A stretch of 64,000 nt of DNA. Origin: Branchiostoma lanceolatum (taxonomy: Eukaryota > Chordata > Leptocardii > Amphioxiformes > Branchiostomatidae). Position numbers and translations under genes: made by a program. Below are positions 34,682 to 46,700 of this stretch, piece by piece (position 1 is the stretch's first letter; every line of letters starts with the position of its first letter). Where the stretch lies: positions 31,128,958 through 31,192,957 of the forward strand of contig NC_089722.1 in assembly GCF_035083965.1 (NCBI RefSeq), read 5' to 3'. The notes beneath the pieces are model-generated. The model was not told the DNA's origin, made no database searches, and was given only the letters and a program-made list of their open reading frames with translations.

Positions 34682-37016
34682 ATGGGCGCAACTCCGTCCA
34701 AGAAGAAAGTGGGGCCAAACGGGTCCAAGCCGGAGGAACACGCCCAAGGAACTAAGGGGGAAACTGTGACCGACCAACTTTCATACGAAGGTTTCGACAT
34801 CACTCTAGCCCCCGAGGAAGTACTGGTTCTTGTCTTGTCGTTTCTTCCCGCAAAAGAGCTAGTCCTGACCGCACGGCTTGTCTGTAAGGACTGGAAAGAC
34901 ACCGTGGATCGCCCGACGATATGGAGAAAGAAATGCCTGCGGGAGGGAAGGTTTGTGGCTAGGTTGATGGGCCCTCAGCCTACGGACTGGAGAACTTTCT
35001 ACTTCAAGAACCCGTACAGAAGGAACCTGGTCAAGAACCCGTCTGGAGAAGGTGGGAAATATTTGGTTTCGACAGAAAAGGCGGGGTAGGCTAGCATGAC
35101 TTTGGTAGGCATTATGGATTTCTAATCAGATCCAGATGATACTAATCTCCAAGCAGATGTTAGGAACGAAGCCTGTCACGCCCATCTATTAAATAAAGCC
35201 TACCAAACGTCTGGTATATAAACAAACATGCATTTTGTAACCATATTTTGCAAACAGAGATGAAGAACAAATGACCACCTGTAAGTAACTCATAAAGACC
35301 TCCACCTGTCTACTAGTATTATTTTTCCAATGGACACACTACTCATATATCAAGAATACCGTCTATAGAGACCACCTGTCCACATAGTTCTAAGTATATG
35401 TACATGTACTAGTATATGTATATACAAGATAGCAAGTAAAAGTAAGCCCTGCAACAGTCGCCACAGCTATTACAGTACTTAGTGGTTTGGTAAAAGTGTC
35501 TTGCATATACATTTTTGTAACACCTGTTGTATGTCCTATCTAGAGGGGATGCGTCACTGGGAGGTGCTGGAAAACGGAGGACAAGGCTGGAAGGTGGAAA
35601 AGTTTGTAGGCTGTAAGGCGTTTCCCAATCCCGCTGTCCGCGGCAATTTCGTGACGTCCTACGGATGGTGTGCCCGTCAGCAGGAGATCGACCTCCTGGC
35701 CGAGGGGTGCCTGGAAAAGTGTCTCGATGAAACACGACCAAATATCGAGGTGTCAGAATGGTGAGTGAAATGTGTCAGCATTATTAACTGGGCCCCTGCA
35801 AGGCAGGGCCAACTACAGTTATAACTGTGGAAACTTTCACAACAGTTTTATTGTCACAGTTTTTAGGATTTTTTTTATTTCTTTATTTATTTGTTCATCA
35901 TGTACATGCCAGGGTTGCCCAACTAGCTGAAGGCTATTACTAAGGGCGAACCCATGTGCGGTCATAGGACTGTACATGTAGCTTTTGAACCACTCACACC
36001 GGGAAGGACCCCTACTCTTTTCGATAAGTGCGGTGGGTTCTTTAACGTGCTCGATGTGTGGCTCTCCTCAAACACGGGACCTCCATTTCACGTCCTATCT
36101 GAGGGACGCCCCTAACCGAAGCTAGGTACTCATTTCCACCTGAGTGAAGTTTTTAGTATGACCTCTCGATCGCAAATTCATGACACTGCAAATATGTGTT
36201 TCTTAAGCGTTACTACTGTAACTGTTTTCAGAAGCGTGATACATCAGGCTTATAATATATCTTTCTCACAAGCATTACCTTTAATTTCATTGTTTCTGAC
36301 AGGTATGCCCCAAGATGGGACTGTGGGAGTCAGTATGAGCTGGAAGTTCAACTGCTGGATAAAGATAAGAAGGTTGTGGACACCTTCAGCTATGGGCCAG
36401 CCATCACACCGCAGTGGAATGACTCACAGTGGAAGCAAGTAAGATAACCAGTGTTGCTGTTATAGGCAGATCCAACAGCCCTTCCCACCTTTGTCAAATG
36501 TAGAAATGCAAAATAAAAACATAATGATGCAAATATCATTAGATGGACATAGCACTCATTCTGACTCTCATGTGGTCGAACCAATGAATGCTATTCTCTC
36601 ATTGTTGGAACATCTTATTAATTGTGATGGGCAGTCAGGATCTTTCTATACCATGGAAGTTAGCACTTATGAGTATCTGCAATTTTGCTTTTTTTGTCTT
36701 ATTTTGTTTCATTTCTGTTTGATTCATTTCACTTTGTAATATTTTGTTTAATTTTCATTTCATCTCATGTTTTATAAAAGATTGTTTAACTTAATTCTTA
36801 TTTCATTTTCTCATAATCATATCTTGTTTCTCTTTCCTTCTGGACAGTGTGAACTAATACATTTTCCCCTTGCTTCAGGCGATGCACATCTTCAGTAGTT
36901 ACGGACCTGGCGTGCGATACGTGCTGTTTAAAGACAAGGGGTCAGATACACAGTTCTGGGCTGGACACTACGGCAGTAAGATGACCTGTGCAAGTGTAAC
37001 GTTGATATTTCAGTAG
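34682..37016 (+). CDS. F-box protein with FBA domain (FBXO2/6/44 type)
   Basis: Four exons join in frame: 34682-35051, 35544-35760, 36303-36438 and 36879-37016 (861 bp, 286 aa), all with GT-AG introns of phases 1, 2 and 0. An F-box lies at residues ~43-84 (LAPEEVLVLVLSFLPAKEL...VCKDWKD). The FBA domain follows at ~105-286 (FYFKNPYRRNLVKNPSGEEG, GWKVE, VTSYGWCARQQEIDLLAEG, CGSQYELEVQLLD, GPGVRYVLF, DTQFWAGHYG). Family members are SCF ubiquitin-ligase adaptors that bind high-mannose N-glycans on proteins pulled back from the ER. The Trp of the glycan pocket seems kept (W268 in FWAG). Length matches vertebrate relatives (~290 aa). The N-terminus MGATPSKKK fits the N-myristoylation rule (Gly2, Ser6, basic 7-9), which I do not know from vertebrate members. 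The FBXO2, 6, 17, 27 and 44 genes arose by duplication, so I give no symbol. Confidence 0.93.
35864..36160 (-). mobile_element. SINE family S body fragment, in intron 2 of the F-box gene
   Basis: The reverse complement aligns with 20890-21060: GAGTACCTAGCT, GATAGGACGTGAAATGGAGG, TCCCGTGTTTGAGGAGAG, AAAGAACCCACCGCACTT. The tRNA-like head is not recognisable. Confidence 0.8.
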
Positions 37017-38385
37017 CCACATTTGAAGCCAGACTCTCCAACTTTTTTATGTGACTGAGAAAAGTATTATATTGTAAATAGGACTGTCAGTGAGCTGACG
37101 TTGGAGGTAGAATTATGTTTTTAGTAGTGGTGAAGGTTGCATGTATGTCGAATTTCTGACAAAAAAAGAATTGCCACAGATTCACAGGTCCCTCCCCCAA
37201 TGATTCTTCCAAAAAGCGAAAGACAAGTCAATGATGTTGTTAGTTTTATGTTGGTTGTTAGAAATCAATCACATAATCTGTCCACACATAGCTGAGCATA
37301 CTATTAGGTAACCCTGTAAAGAGTATTTACACTATTTATATTATACAGCTGCATAAGCAACTTTGATTGACAGTCTGGAAGGTTGAAGTCACTAGACCTT
37401 ACCATAATCACTACCCTTGCCATAATGAACTGTCTATCAGTTCCAGCCAGAACCTTATCTCTGTTGCAGCCCTCGTTGGACAAACTATGTGCAGTTTTCT
37501 TGAAGTAACCTAGTTTCTGACAGCTGTTTTGAGCTGTTCGCTGTCAATACGGAAAACTATATATGTCCGATATAGGGGCTGCAACAGAGGCTAGCCAGAG
37601 CCCTTATCATATTGGAAGCTGTTTAAACGTCAACATGATCCATGCTTGAAGTTTATTAACTCAGTATCCTGACTTCATACTTGGCTGCAATAAGGACTCT
37701 CAATTCTGTATACAAGTATGGGAAAATACTTAGATGATATTGTCAAGATACCTGGTGTATCTAAGATATAAGCTGTACGCTCACTCACCCAATATCAAAC
37801 AGGGTGCTGCATATATATAGGAATGATATGGACCAAGAGAAGGAATCTGGCATTTTATACATGTATGATTTGTTGACTGTCAGTCACAGACTCTATCAGA
37901 CAAAGTAGAAGGTAGAGAATTTAGTAATCTAATGCACAGGTAACAACGTATAAAGGTGACTTGTACTTGCTCAGGAGAGGGATGTGTGATAAGATGTATT
38001 AAAATATCTTGCATCCAGGAAAAGTCTATGACCTTTGATGTTTATTTGTGTACTCTAATGTCAAATGTACTTTGTTCCTTTTATTTAAATCTTACACATA
38101 GCAATTTTCTGCTTTAGACATCCCTACCCTAGGTTGCGTAACTGTGCTAATGCGTTTAAATTTGTTGAATGTTTGGAACAGATGTAAAACTAAAACCTTG
38201 TTTTTTTTTAAAAGAATGACAAATATAGTCTTTGTTTCATTCCAGTGGGGTTTAATTATATAATCTAAATCTCATTTGCAAATCTTCTTAACACAATATT
38301 GCTCCAAACATACATAATTGCACCTCAGTCTGAGATTCATATATCATAACACCAAGACTTTTACAAAGACTTCACACCTGTTTAA
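37017..38385. other. 3' flank of the F-box gene; no further gene
   Basis: No convincing coding frame. No close AATAAA follows the stop, so the poly(A) site is unclear. Confidence 0.4.
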
Positions 38386-38389
38386 TAAT

Positions 38390-38775
38390 TTAACTCATAT
38401 ATAATAAGAAACCACCACCGTGACCACAGAATATCAATGAAGCTTCTGGTTACGTATGGCGTGCTGAACATACATACAATGATAGATTCAAGTGGTGATA
38501 TGAATGCTAACGTTATTTCAAATTTGATTTAAATCTTTTGGTGGTGTTACAAAATGTATAGTTTATTTACGTATACTGTAATTCTTGTTTCTTTTACAGT
38601 GACTGTAACTTTATGTTCACTGTTTTCACTGTCACCTCTCGACCGTGAACTCATCATCACCGTGAAAAACCTATTTATGATTCCTCCACACATCCTTTCA
38701 AATCTCTTGCTGCCACCGTGAAGTAAAAGTTTAGTGAAAATGTCAATTTTTCTTACACCGTGAAATTTTGCTACC
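38390..38775. repeat. Repeat with recurring CACCGTGAA words
   Basis: ACCGTGA or its close variants occur repeatedly (38416, 38641, 38659, 38714, 38757), together with TTCACTGT inverted words, a pattern of a decayed inverted-repeat element. A related ACTACCGTGAAC word lies at 55193. Confidence 0.5.
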
Positions 38776-38779
38776 TGAA

Positions 38780-39880
38780 CTTAAAGTGAATTACAGTACT
38801 TATTTGGATGTTTTTATTAATTTCTTTTAACGCCTCAGAAATTTCCAGTCCAACTTTCAAGAGTCCATAGCAGCAATGGCCCCCTGCATTTAACATACCT
38901 TGTTGGTAAGAGGTAGTGGTATCATATAAGTTTAATTCACATAGAAAGCATACTATAGCATCCATACAATCGTCTTTTATCTTTGCCAAGAGGACTTACT
39001 ATTATACAACAATGTGCAATGTACATACAGGAAATTTCTCATATAAAGATTTTTGATGTCATGAATCATATATATACATTTTCAAACCATTCCAAGATAA
39101 TATATAATTGATAGGTACATATCAATACATGCAATTCCCATATGCCTAAATTTTAACAAGTGTGCTACTCTAAAGGCCAGGGAGTTCTAGTAGGAAAAAT
39201 AACATTTCTTACAGAGGGTGCATTTTCCTCATACATGAACATACACGTACTACTCTTTTAAACTTTGTATTCAACAACACTTATTCTACTTAATATGTGA
39301 TTCAAGGTACTGATTGGCAAGGATGGAAATGTAGCATGTAACATTAACCCAGACATACACTTCATAAATCATAAAACAAACATGTTGCCTTCAACATATT
39401 GATACCCTAATTTCATAATATGTAGACATGAATTTACGTTTAACAACAGTACACCATTAGGCTCGCCCCTGAAGCGTCACCAAAAATTGCGTTTCCACAG
39501 AAGAGCCCTAAATTTCAGCTCTTCTAAGTACTGTTTGTAAGTACAATGGGAAATACCCTGGCACTGCAACATCCCTTATGTTCTACAGTGACAACCACAA
39601 CAAGTAATTATGGCAAAGCAAACTTTCTTTTTCATTCAGTTTTGTTACAACACATAAATGAACCATCCAAGATACATGTATCAAATATGCAGAGTTACGT
39701 GCTCCTGACAGGCTGATTTGGTTTCCTATTCTGCTTGGCTCTTGGAAGGATGGGCTATGGCCATAATTCCTGGATTTGAAAGTATTATCCTTCGAATCCT
39801 GTTTTTTCAAGTTGCCGGAAAATTTACCTGCAAATCTTTCTTCAGATGCCTACGGCAATGTTCCCACAAGCCTTGGTAGG
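38780..39880. other. Intergenic between convergent genes; no gene recognised
   Basis: AT-rich. On the minus strand an AATAAA at about 38817 and others could serve the ABC gene, but they are far from its stop. Confidence 0.35.
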
Positions 39881-39884
39881 TACA

Positions 39885-40448
39885 CTTTAAAGGTACCCTA
39901 AGCGATTTCAGGGGGTAAAACTTGAAATATTCTGGGGAAAACAATTCTGTTTGGTGAAGTTGAAATTGACATTTACTTCCCCATATTAGCACATCTGCAT
40001 CATTATTTCATACTTTGGGCGTTTAAAAATAGCACAGAAGCAAGCCACAAAAGGAGTATTTTATCTATTGGGTCCCCCCCCAAAAATCAGCCCAGAATCC
40101 AGCCGTAACCGTTTTCTGTCGACAATTTTCGATAACTTCCGGCCGCGTGACATCACAATGCCCAAGCACATTGAGCCATGACCACATGAGTATTTCTTCG
40201 GAAGCGTTCGGGACTTTAAAAATCGGTCAGAATCGTGCATGCTCGGAAGATTTGAAATGATGGCTGGCCTCCAAGTGCTCAGATTTTCAATTAATTCCCA
40301 CCGCACAACGACATTGCATTTTTGCTCCATGATGGTCGATATGCGATGTGATATTGTTATTTAAACTTACTATGGATAGAAATCAGAAAAAGATTGATTT
40401 TGAATATGTGACTTTCAGTGCCCTAATATTGCTTAGGGCACCTTTAAG
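39885..40448. mobile_element. MITE-like element with ~20-bp terminal inverted repeats
   Basis: The left end CTTTAAAGGTACCCTAAGCG (39885-) and the right end (40428-40448, complement CTTAAAGGTGCCCTAAGCAA) are inverted with few mismatches. The inside has a GC-richer block (about 40130-40230) and no frame. It lies in the 3' flank of the ABC gene. Confidence 0.75.
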
Positions 40449-40773
40449 CTTGGTTCTGTTTCATTGCAAACAGACCACATATTTCTATCCTTGCATGATT
40501 CTTATAATTGTATCTGCAATCTTGAAATTTTGCAAATTGTACATGGTTATTTGAGGCACTTTATCAGGCTTTCTATTTTGTCAGGTTTTCTTTATGTGGC
40601 TTGGCGACATTTAAGGATGTAGAAAACGTGACAAACTAGACAGCCCCGACAAAAAGGCCAAAAAATATGTCCAAAACTAGCCGGAGTCAAACCTCTGCTT
40701 GAAGAGTAAAACAAATCTAACTTTGTTTGCTCATCCAGAGAAGAGGGGACCTAAGCAATCCAGAAGACACTCA

Positions 40774-43700
40774 TTATCTCTCAGTGCTGTTGCTTTCGTT
40801 ACTTCCCTCCGACCCCTCCTGCGAACCCTCCTCCTCAATGTCCGCAGTGTCAGCGTTGATGGGCGGCATGACGTGACCGTGGCCGGCGCTGAGCTGACGC
40901 AGGACCAGCTTCTTGTACACACCACCCTTGTGCAGTAGGTCCTCGTGTGTCCCCCTCTCCGCGATTCTCCCCTTGTCAATAACAACAACCTGAAACAACA
41001 CACAAAATGTTAATATGTATTGGCATCCATGTACCAATATATAAAAATATGCATAAAACCGATACCTGTACATGTATGGATTCTCTTCAGAACTTCAGAA
41101 TATCAAATTCTATTATAGCTTAAACTTCGAAACTGAAACTTAAGATATAAAACAATTGACAAGTAATACATGTACAACAAAGCTCTTATCATATAAGAAT
41201 ATTTCGGACAAATGTTTAGAACATGCCGTATTCTAGTGTACATCAGTACCTTTACTAACCCTACACAAGTATCTAGCTGTGCACCTACAGTCAAAAGGTG
41301 TACAGCTCTGATATTGGGTGCACAAAATTGCATGCATGTACATGTATGCCCCAAGTACGTTGTATTTCAAGCTCTACGTATCATTACTCGATAGACTAAA
41401 ATCTTATACAATTCTGGAACAAACTAATCAACTGTCTCCTGACCTCGGAAGCGTTCCTGACGGTGGAGAGTCTGTGTGCGATGACCAGCACGGTGCGACC
41501 CTTCATGGCGCGGTCGATCGCTTCCTGCACCAGGTGTTCACTCTCCGCATCCAGCGCACTGGTCGCCTGGGGAGGGGGGCAGAGAAATGATGATCACATA
41601 TAGTGGTGCGTACCTAAACCCCGTTCCGGACCTGTTCCGGACCTGTTCCTTAAATCTTTAGGTTCAAGTCCAAAAAAACTTAAACATCTGGAATCAAGTC
41701 CGGACTTGAAAAAAAATCTCTCGCTTTTACACTCTTTTTTGATTTAAACATAAAGCTTCCTTAGATCGTGAAATTTGCACTGGAGAAATATGAAAACATT
41801 GCTGTTTTGTGTTTATAACTGAACTTCTGCATTAATTACTGACTGTATATAATTCCGCATTTTATGGTTTCCAAATTGCATGTAAAATATATGCCGATAT
41901 GCAATTTTACATGAAACAGGGAAAAAATATTCGTAGCACACATATTCCATTGGTTCCAGTCCGGACATTCAAGTCCGAACCTGAACCTTAACCTCTGGAC
42001 TCGAGTCCGAACCTAAACCTAAACTTGGGTCAATGAAGGTTAGACATTCAGTTAGTACCAGTAAGATGCGCTAAATGACAGCTACTTGAGCAACTGGATA
42101 AAATTTTGTAACAGTCAGACCTTTCTGACAGCATCTGCTTTCTTTCATCACTGACTTGATAAAAAGATTCTTATCCTTGGTTGTTTTACAAATCAATTTC
42201 AAGTACAAAGTTGGCAAGGGGATAACATGAAAATAAAGAAAGTGGCCCTCATAGTTTTACCGTAAAATTCCTATTTACGTTAGCACCCCTCCTAACATAC
42301 ACACCCCCGATTTGGGGACGGTTGCGGGCCTGACTCAGTGAGTTGAAACATTCAGGGGAAAAACCCTCCTAACGTACGCACCCCCTGTCCAGCATTTCTG
42401 TGGATAGTTAGAGGTTGACATGAGCATCCTTTCGATGATGTTTACCGACTTAAAAGGTTACTGAGAAAATGTTTCTGGGTAGAAAATGTCAAACAATTTA
42501 AATATATTATTATGTATTATTTATTCTTTATTACTGATTGTGTGGTAGCATTCCACACTTCCTTTGCATGAAGATGTACCGTACTGTCATGCTGATATGC
42601 GATTTTTCCGAGGAAGAACCCCTCCTAATGTACGCACCCCGACTTTGGCGTCGGCCTGGAGCACCTGTTTGCGACTTGAAAAGTTTTAAAAGTGTGTACG
42701 TAAATAGGGATTTTACGGTAGCTCACTACAAAGCTTAAATCAACAAGTTCTTACCTCATCCAGAAGCAGGATTGAAGGGTTCATGATGAGTGACCTTGCG
42801 ATGGCGACCCTCTGCTTCTGACCTCCTGACAATCGCACACCTCTCTCCCCTACCATGGTTTCATAGCCTTCCTAAAGGAGATGCAGGAAATAGTGGAATA
42901 GGTGAGTCTTTGGAGGTTTTTTTTTAACAAATGAGTTGATACAGTGGCATACTTAGCTTCTTTCTCTTACAATGGTGTCATAGTCCTAAACTAAAGCAGA
43001 AACAAACAGCACAGGAATTAGTAAGTCTTTCAAATTGGTACTTTTGTGGAACAAATGAGTTGATACAGAGGTAACGTTGGGTAACCTAAATTCGTGGGGT
43101 ACTTAAAGTCGGGATTTTTCGAAAACGGGTATTTAGGGATATGTGCTAGATGCGAAATCAGTTATAACGCCAGCAATGCAAAGCAGATAGACTAACGTAT
43201 TCAGAACACTGGCTGAAAAGCTTCGATAATCATGCATTAGAAGTTGGCGACATCAAAAACTCTCCGTCCCTTATTGACAGAGTCTGGGGGCTTCGTAGGA
43301 GAAACACCCAGCACGGTTGTTCGCTGGTTTATAAGACAAATGTCACATCTCCTGCCTGCTAAACACAATTATTTATAAGACAACTTATTACAATCTCTTT
43401 TGCTAACCTGCAACTATATTCTAAGTGTGATCAATCATCAAAACTCCTCTCTGTTGCTACAACCTACGGCACGTGTATTTTCCCGCCGCCATATTGTTAA
43501 CCAGAATCCTGTTGTCAAGCAGACGACAAAGGTTTGCGAGGAACACTTTTTTGTCTAAATGCTGCGTGTGATAGTGGACTGAGGAAGATATTTTCCTCAA
43601 AGTTTGCTCCTAACACAACAAGGAACACATGGACATAGTAGTATTACCATTGCTACGGCATCCAGCTAACTTCCCATGAATAATGTAACGTTACACGTTG

Positions 43701-46700
43701 CCCGATGATGACGATGGGCCGACTTTAAGTGAAGTTCTACCGACTCAACACACGGGTTGTTCCCGAACTGGCCTGATGTGTGCGGTACGGCCGTTTTTTC
43801 GTGTATTTTTTTTACTTGGACACGTCTATATCCATAACACTCTCCTCAAGCCAAGGATAGAACGAATAGCTGCTGTATAAAATGTGATTAGCGGTAAGAT
43901 ATTCAAGACGAATCTTCTCTCCCGAATTAATGTGCCCCCCTGTCCGACAGCACCACAATTGTGCGTGCGGCGCACGGTAGTTTCAAGTTGAAATATTATG
44001 GTGTCAGCACGACTAGAGACAAAATCTACCATATATATGATTAGTGCAAAGATAGTTCATGATACTGACAGAATAATAGAAAAAAAGGATGGTTCATTGT
44101 TCTGCTAGATTGATTTCAGTCAACCATTATCGGAAAAATCCCGAATTTAGGTTACCCAACGTTACACCAAAGTTTAACATCTTAAAATTGTTCCTCTAAC
44201 AGGGCTTCATTTTATCAGAGACTGTCAAAGCACTTTATGATTTTGTATAGTCATTCTAAAGCAGAAAATGAAAGAAAAAGAATCCCAGAAAGTAAGTCTT
44301 TGGTGTTTTTCTAGGAAAATCTGTGGATCATGCCTTCGCTTGCCTAGCCACTCGGTCATTCAATGCCACAACGAATAAACAAAGGATAAAACAAACAAAC
44401 AAACACACCCTACCTCAAACTCAGAGATGAACTGGTGGGCGTTGGCCTGCCTGGCAGCCTCCTCCACCTCCTCGTCGGTGGCCTCGCGCCCGTACGCGAT
44501 GTTCTCCTTGATCGTGCAGGCGAACAGCGTGGGCTCCTGGCTCACCATGGAGATCTGCTGACGGAACCACCGCGGATCCAGCGTCGACAGGTCCTGCCCA
44601 CCTGTGTTGCCGTGGAAACGGAATGATTGACACCTTAGAGAGTGAGTTTGCCGTTTTTTCTGCAATCTCATCAAACTCATCAGAAACATTAACCTTTAGC
44701 ACACTGAAGTAGCCGTTTGGCACCCCATTCTCTATTGGTTACAGACTTAGGCAGCAAGGAGAAGGCTAATAGCAAAATGAGAATGAAGGCTTGAGCATAA
44801 CAAAAATGCACGTCAGAAGTGAACATAACAAAAAAGTAACATGCACTTGTGTTGTCATGGAAACAGAATGATTGACATCTACTAAAAGTGAGTTCCACTA
44901 TTTCCCTTTAACATAATTAAAGTTCACTGAGAGGATGGAAAGTATTCATCTTGAGAGTGAAGGTTTTGGGGCATGGCAGGAACTATGGGTCATATGTGCA
45001 CTTGTGAAGTCATAGAAAGGTAAGTAAAGACAAGTGCACTTTGACATATTACGTAGTGTCTTTAAGAAGAAGTGTCTATATTGCTAGCGTGATAAAACTG
45101 CTAAGAAGATGATAAAAAAATGTAAAAGCTTTGTGCTGAACTATTCCGACGCATTTACTTTCTGCTGCTAGGTTTTTTAAAAGTGGGATCTCAACAAACT
45201 TTTAATTGGGAAACTCACCCAGCAAGATTGTCCCAGAATCGGGGTCGTAGAAGCGCTCGATGAGACTGACGATGGTGGACTTGCCTCCGCCCGAGGGTCC
45301 CACCAGAGCCACCACCTTACCTGGCTCCACGGAGAAAGACACTTCCTAGGGTTGAGAAAATGTACATCAGGATAAGGCAGTATAGATACTGCTGTTTCTT
45401 GGATCAGAAGGTTTGGGGTTCCAATCCAGTCTGGTCATCAGTTTTCTGAATCCCACCATACTCTTTGCTGGGGATGCTATTAGTCATACTTTTAATGTTA
45501 TCCATCCCCCCAACTGAATAGGGGTAATCCACACTTACATTTGTTGTACAGCATGTCACATTCTGTGACTTGATGATCATACGTATGTACGTACTACATG
45601 TATATAGACCCAGAGTGCATCATACTCAACTGTAGTTTTTCAGTTTGTGATTTTGATAAAATTATGAAAGATGTTGTAACTGATTATGATAACTTTCTTT
45701 AATTGATAAAGCAATATCAAAACTATATACCAAGACCTCAAACTTAAGGTACCTTAAGGACAGTTACTTCTTGGTAACTGGGTATCATGTAAAAAAAACT
45801 ACTTTGTGCGAAACTGTTCAACCAAAATAAGCTCACCTTCAAAACTTCGTTGTCAGGTCGCGAAGGATAAGTGAACGTGACGTTTTTGAACAGAATCCCT
45901 GAAAAAGGTACGGTATGGGACATTTATAAAAATTTACAAACTTAACGATTCTTATTATAGTTCTCAAAATATCAGATCAGAAAAAAATGTTATGAAACAA
46001 TTGATAGTCCAGACTAAGAAGCAGACAGTACAATGTTGAGTCAGTCTATTGAGCATACTAACCTCCATCCAGTCCATCCAAGACTTTCCCACCAGAGATG
46101 TTCACTTCTGACTTCCTGTCCAGCAGCTCAAAGATGCGTTCAGAGGCTCCCAGGGCCTAAACAAGGGAAGGAAACATTTGAAGATACTAATGATTAAGTA
46201 CAATGGTTTAAGTAGATGACTTAACATCAGTGCTTTCTCCAGCTTTAGATTTTTTACCTTACATTATTTATTGTTTGGGAGTAAATGTTGATGTTCGTTG
46301 TCATTTTAAGCTTACGAAAATACATTTTTATCAATATTAATGCAATGAAAGTTTCTTCAACCTGATCAAGGAATTTAAGGCTTGACTCTCTGCTGTCATT
46401 AAATGTCATTGACAAAAATTAAATGATTTTTTAACTACCCATACCGGTAACATTACACATGTATGAAAGTCAAACAAAATCAACACCTGCATTTGATCAA
46501 AGAAGATCAATGCTAAGTTGAGGTATCATAATATGATAATAAGTAATAATAAGCTTCCAGCCAATTGACAGAAATATAATTGACATGTGAAAAAAAGACA
46601 CTGTCAGATATTATACAGAATGGAAACACAAAACCTGCCGTATGCACATTGTCTATTTTAAGAATAAAAGGTCTCCCATGCATCTACAGTGTTACAACAA

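Noticed and set aside
40731..41003. Overlapping frames opposite or out of phase with the last ABC exon
   Set aside because: They are shadows of the exon 40989-40774, whose frame alone continues the ATPase domain ([19 protein letters not shown]).
43698..44032. Short frames on both strands within the ABC intron
   Set aside because: They lie inside the 43071-44165 element, overlap each other and resemble no transposase.
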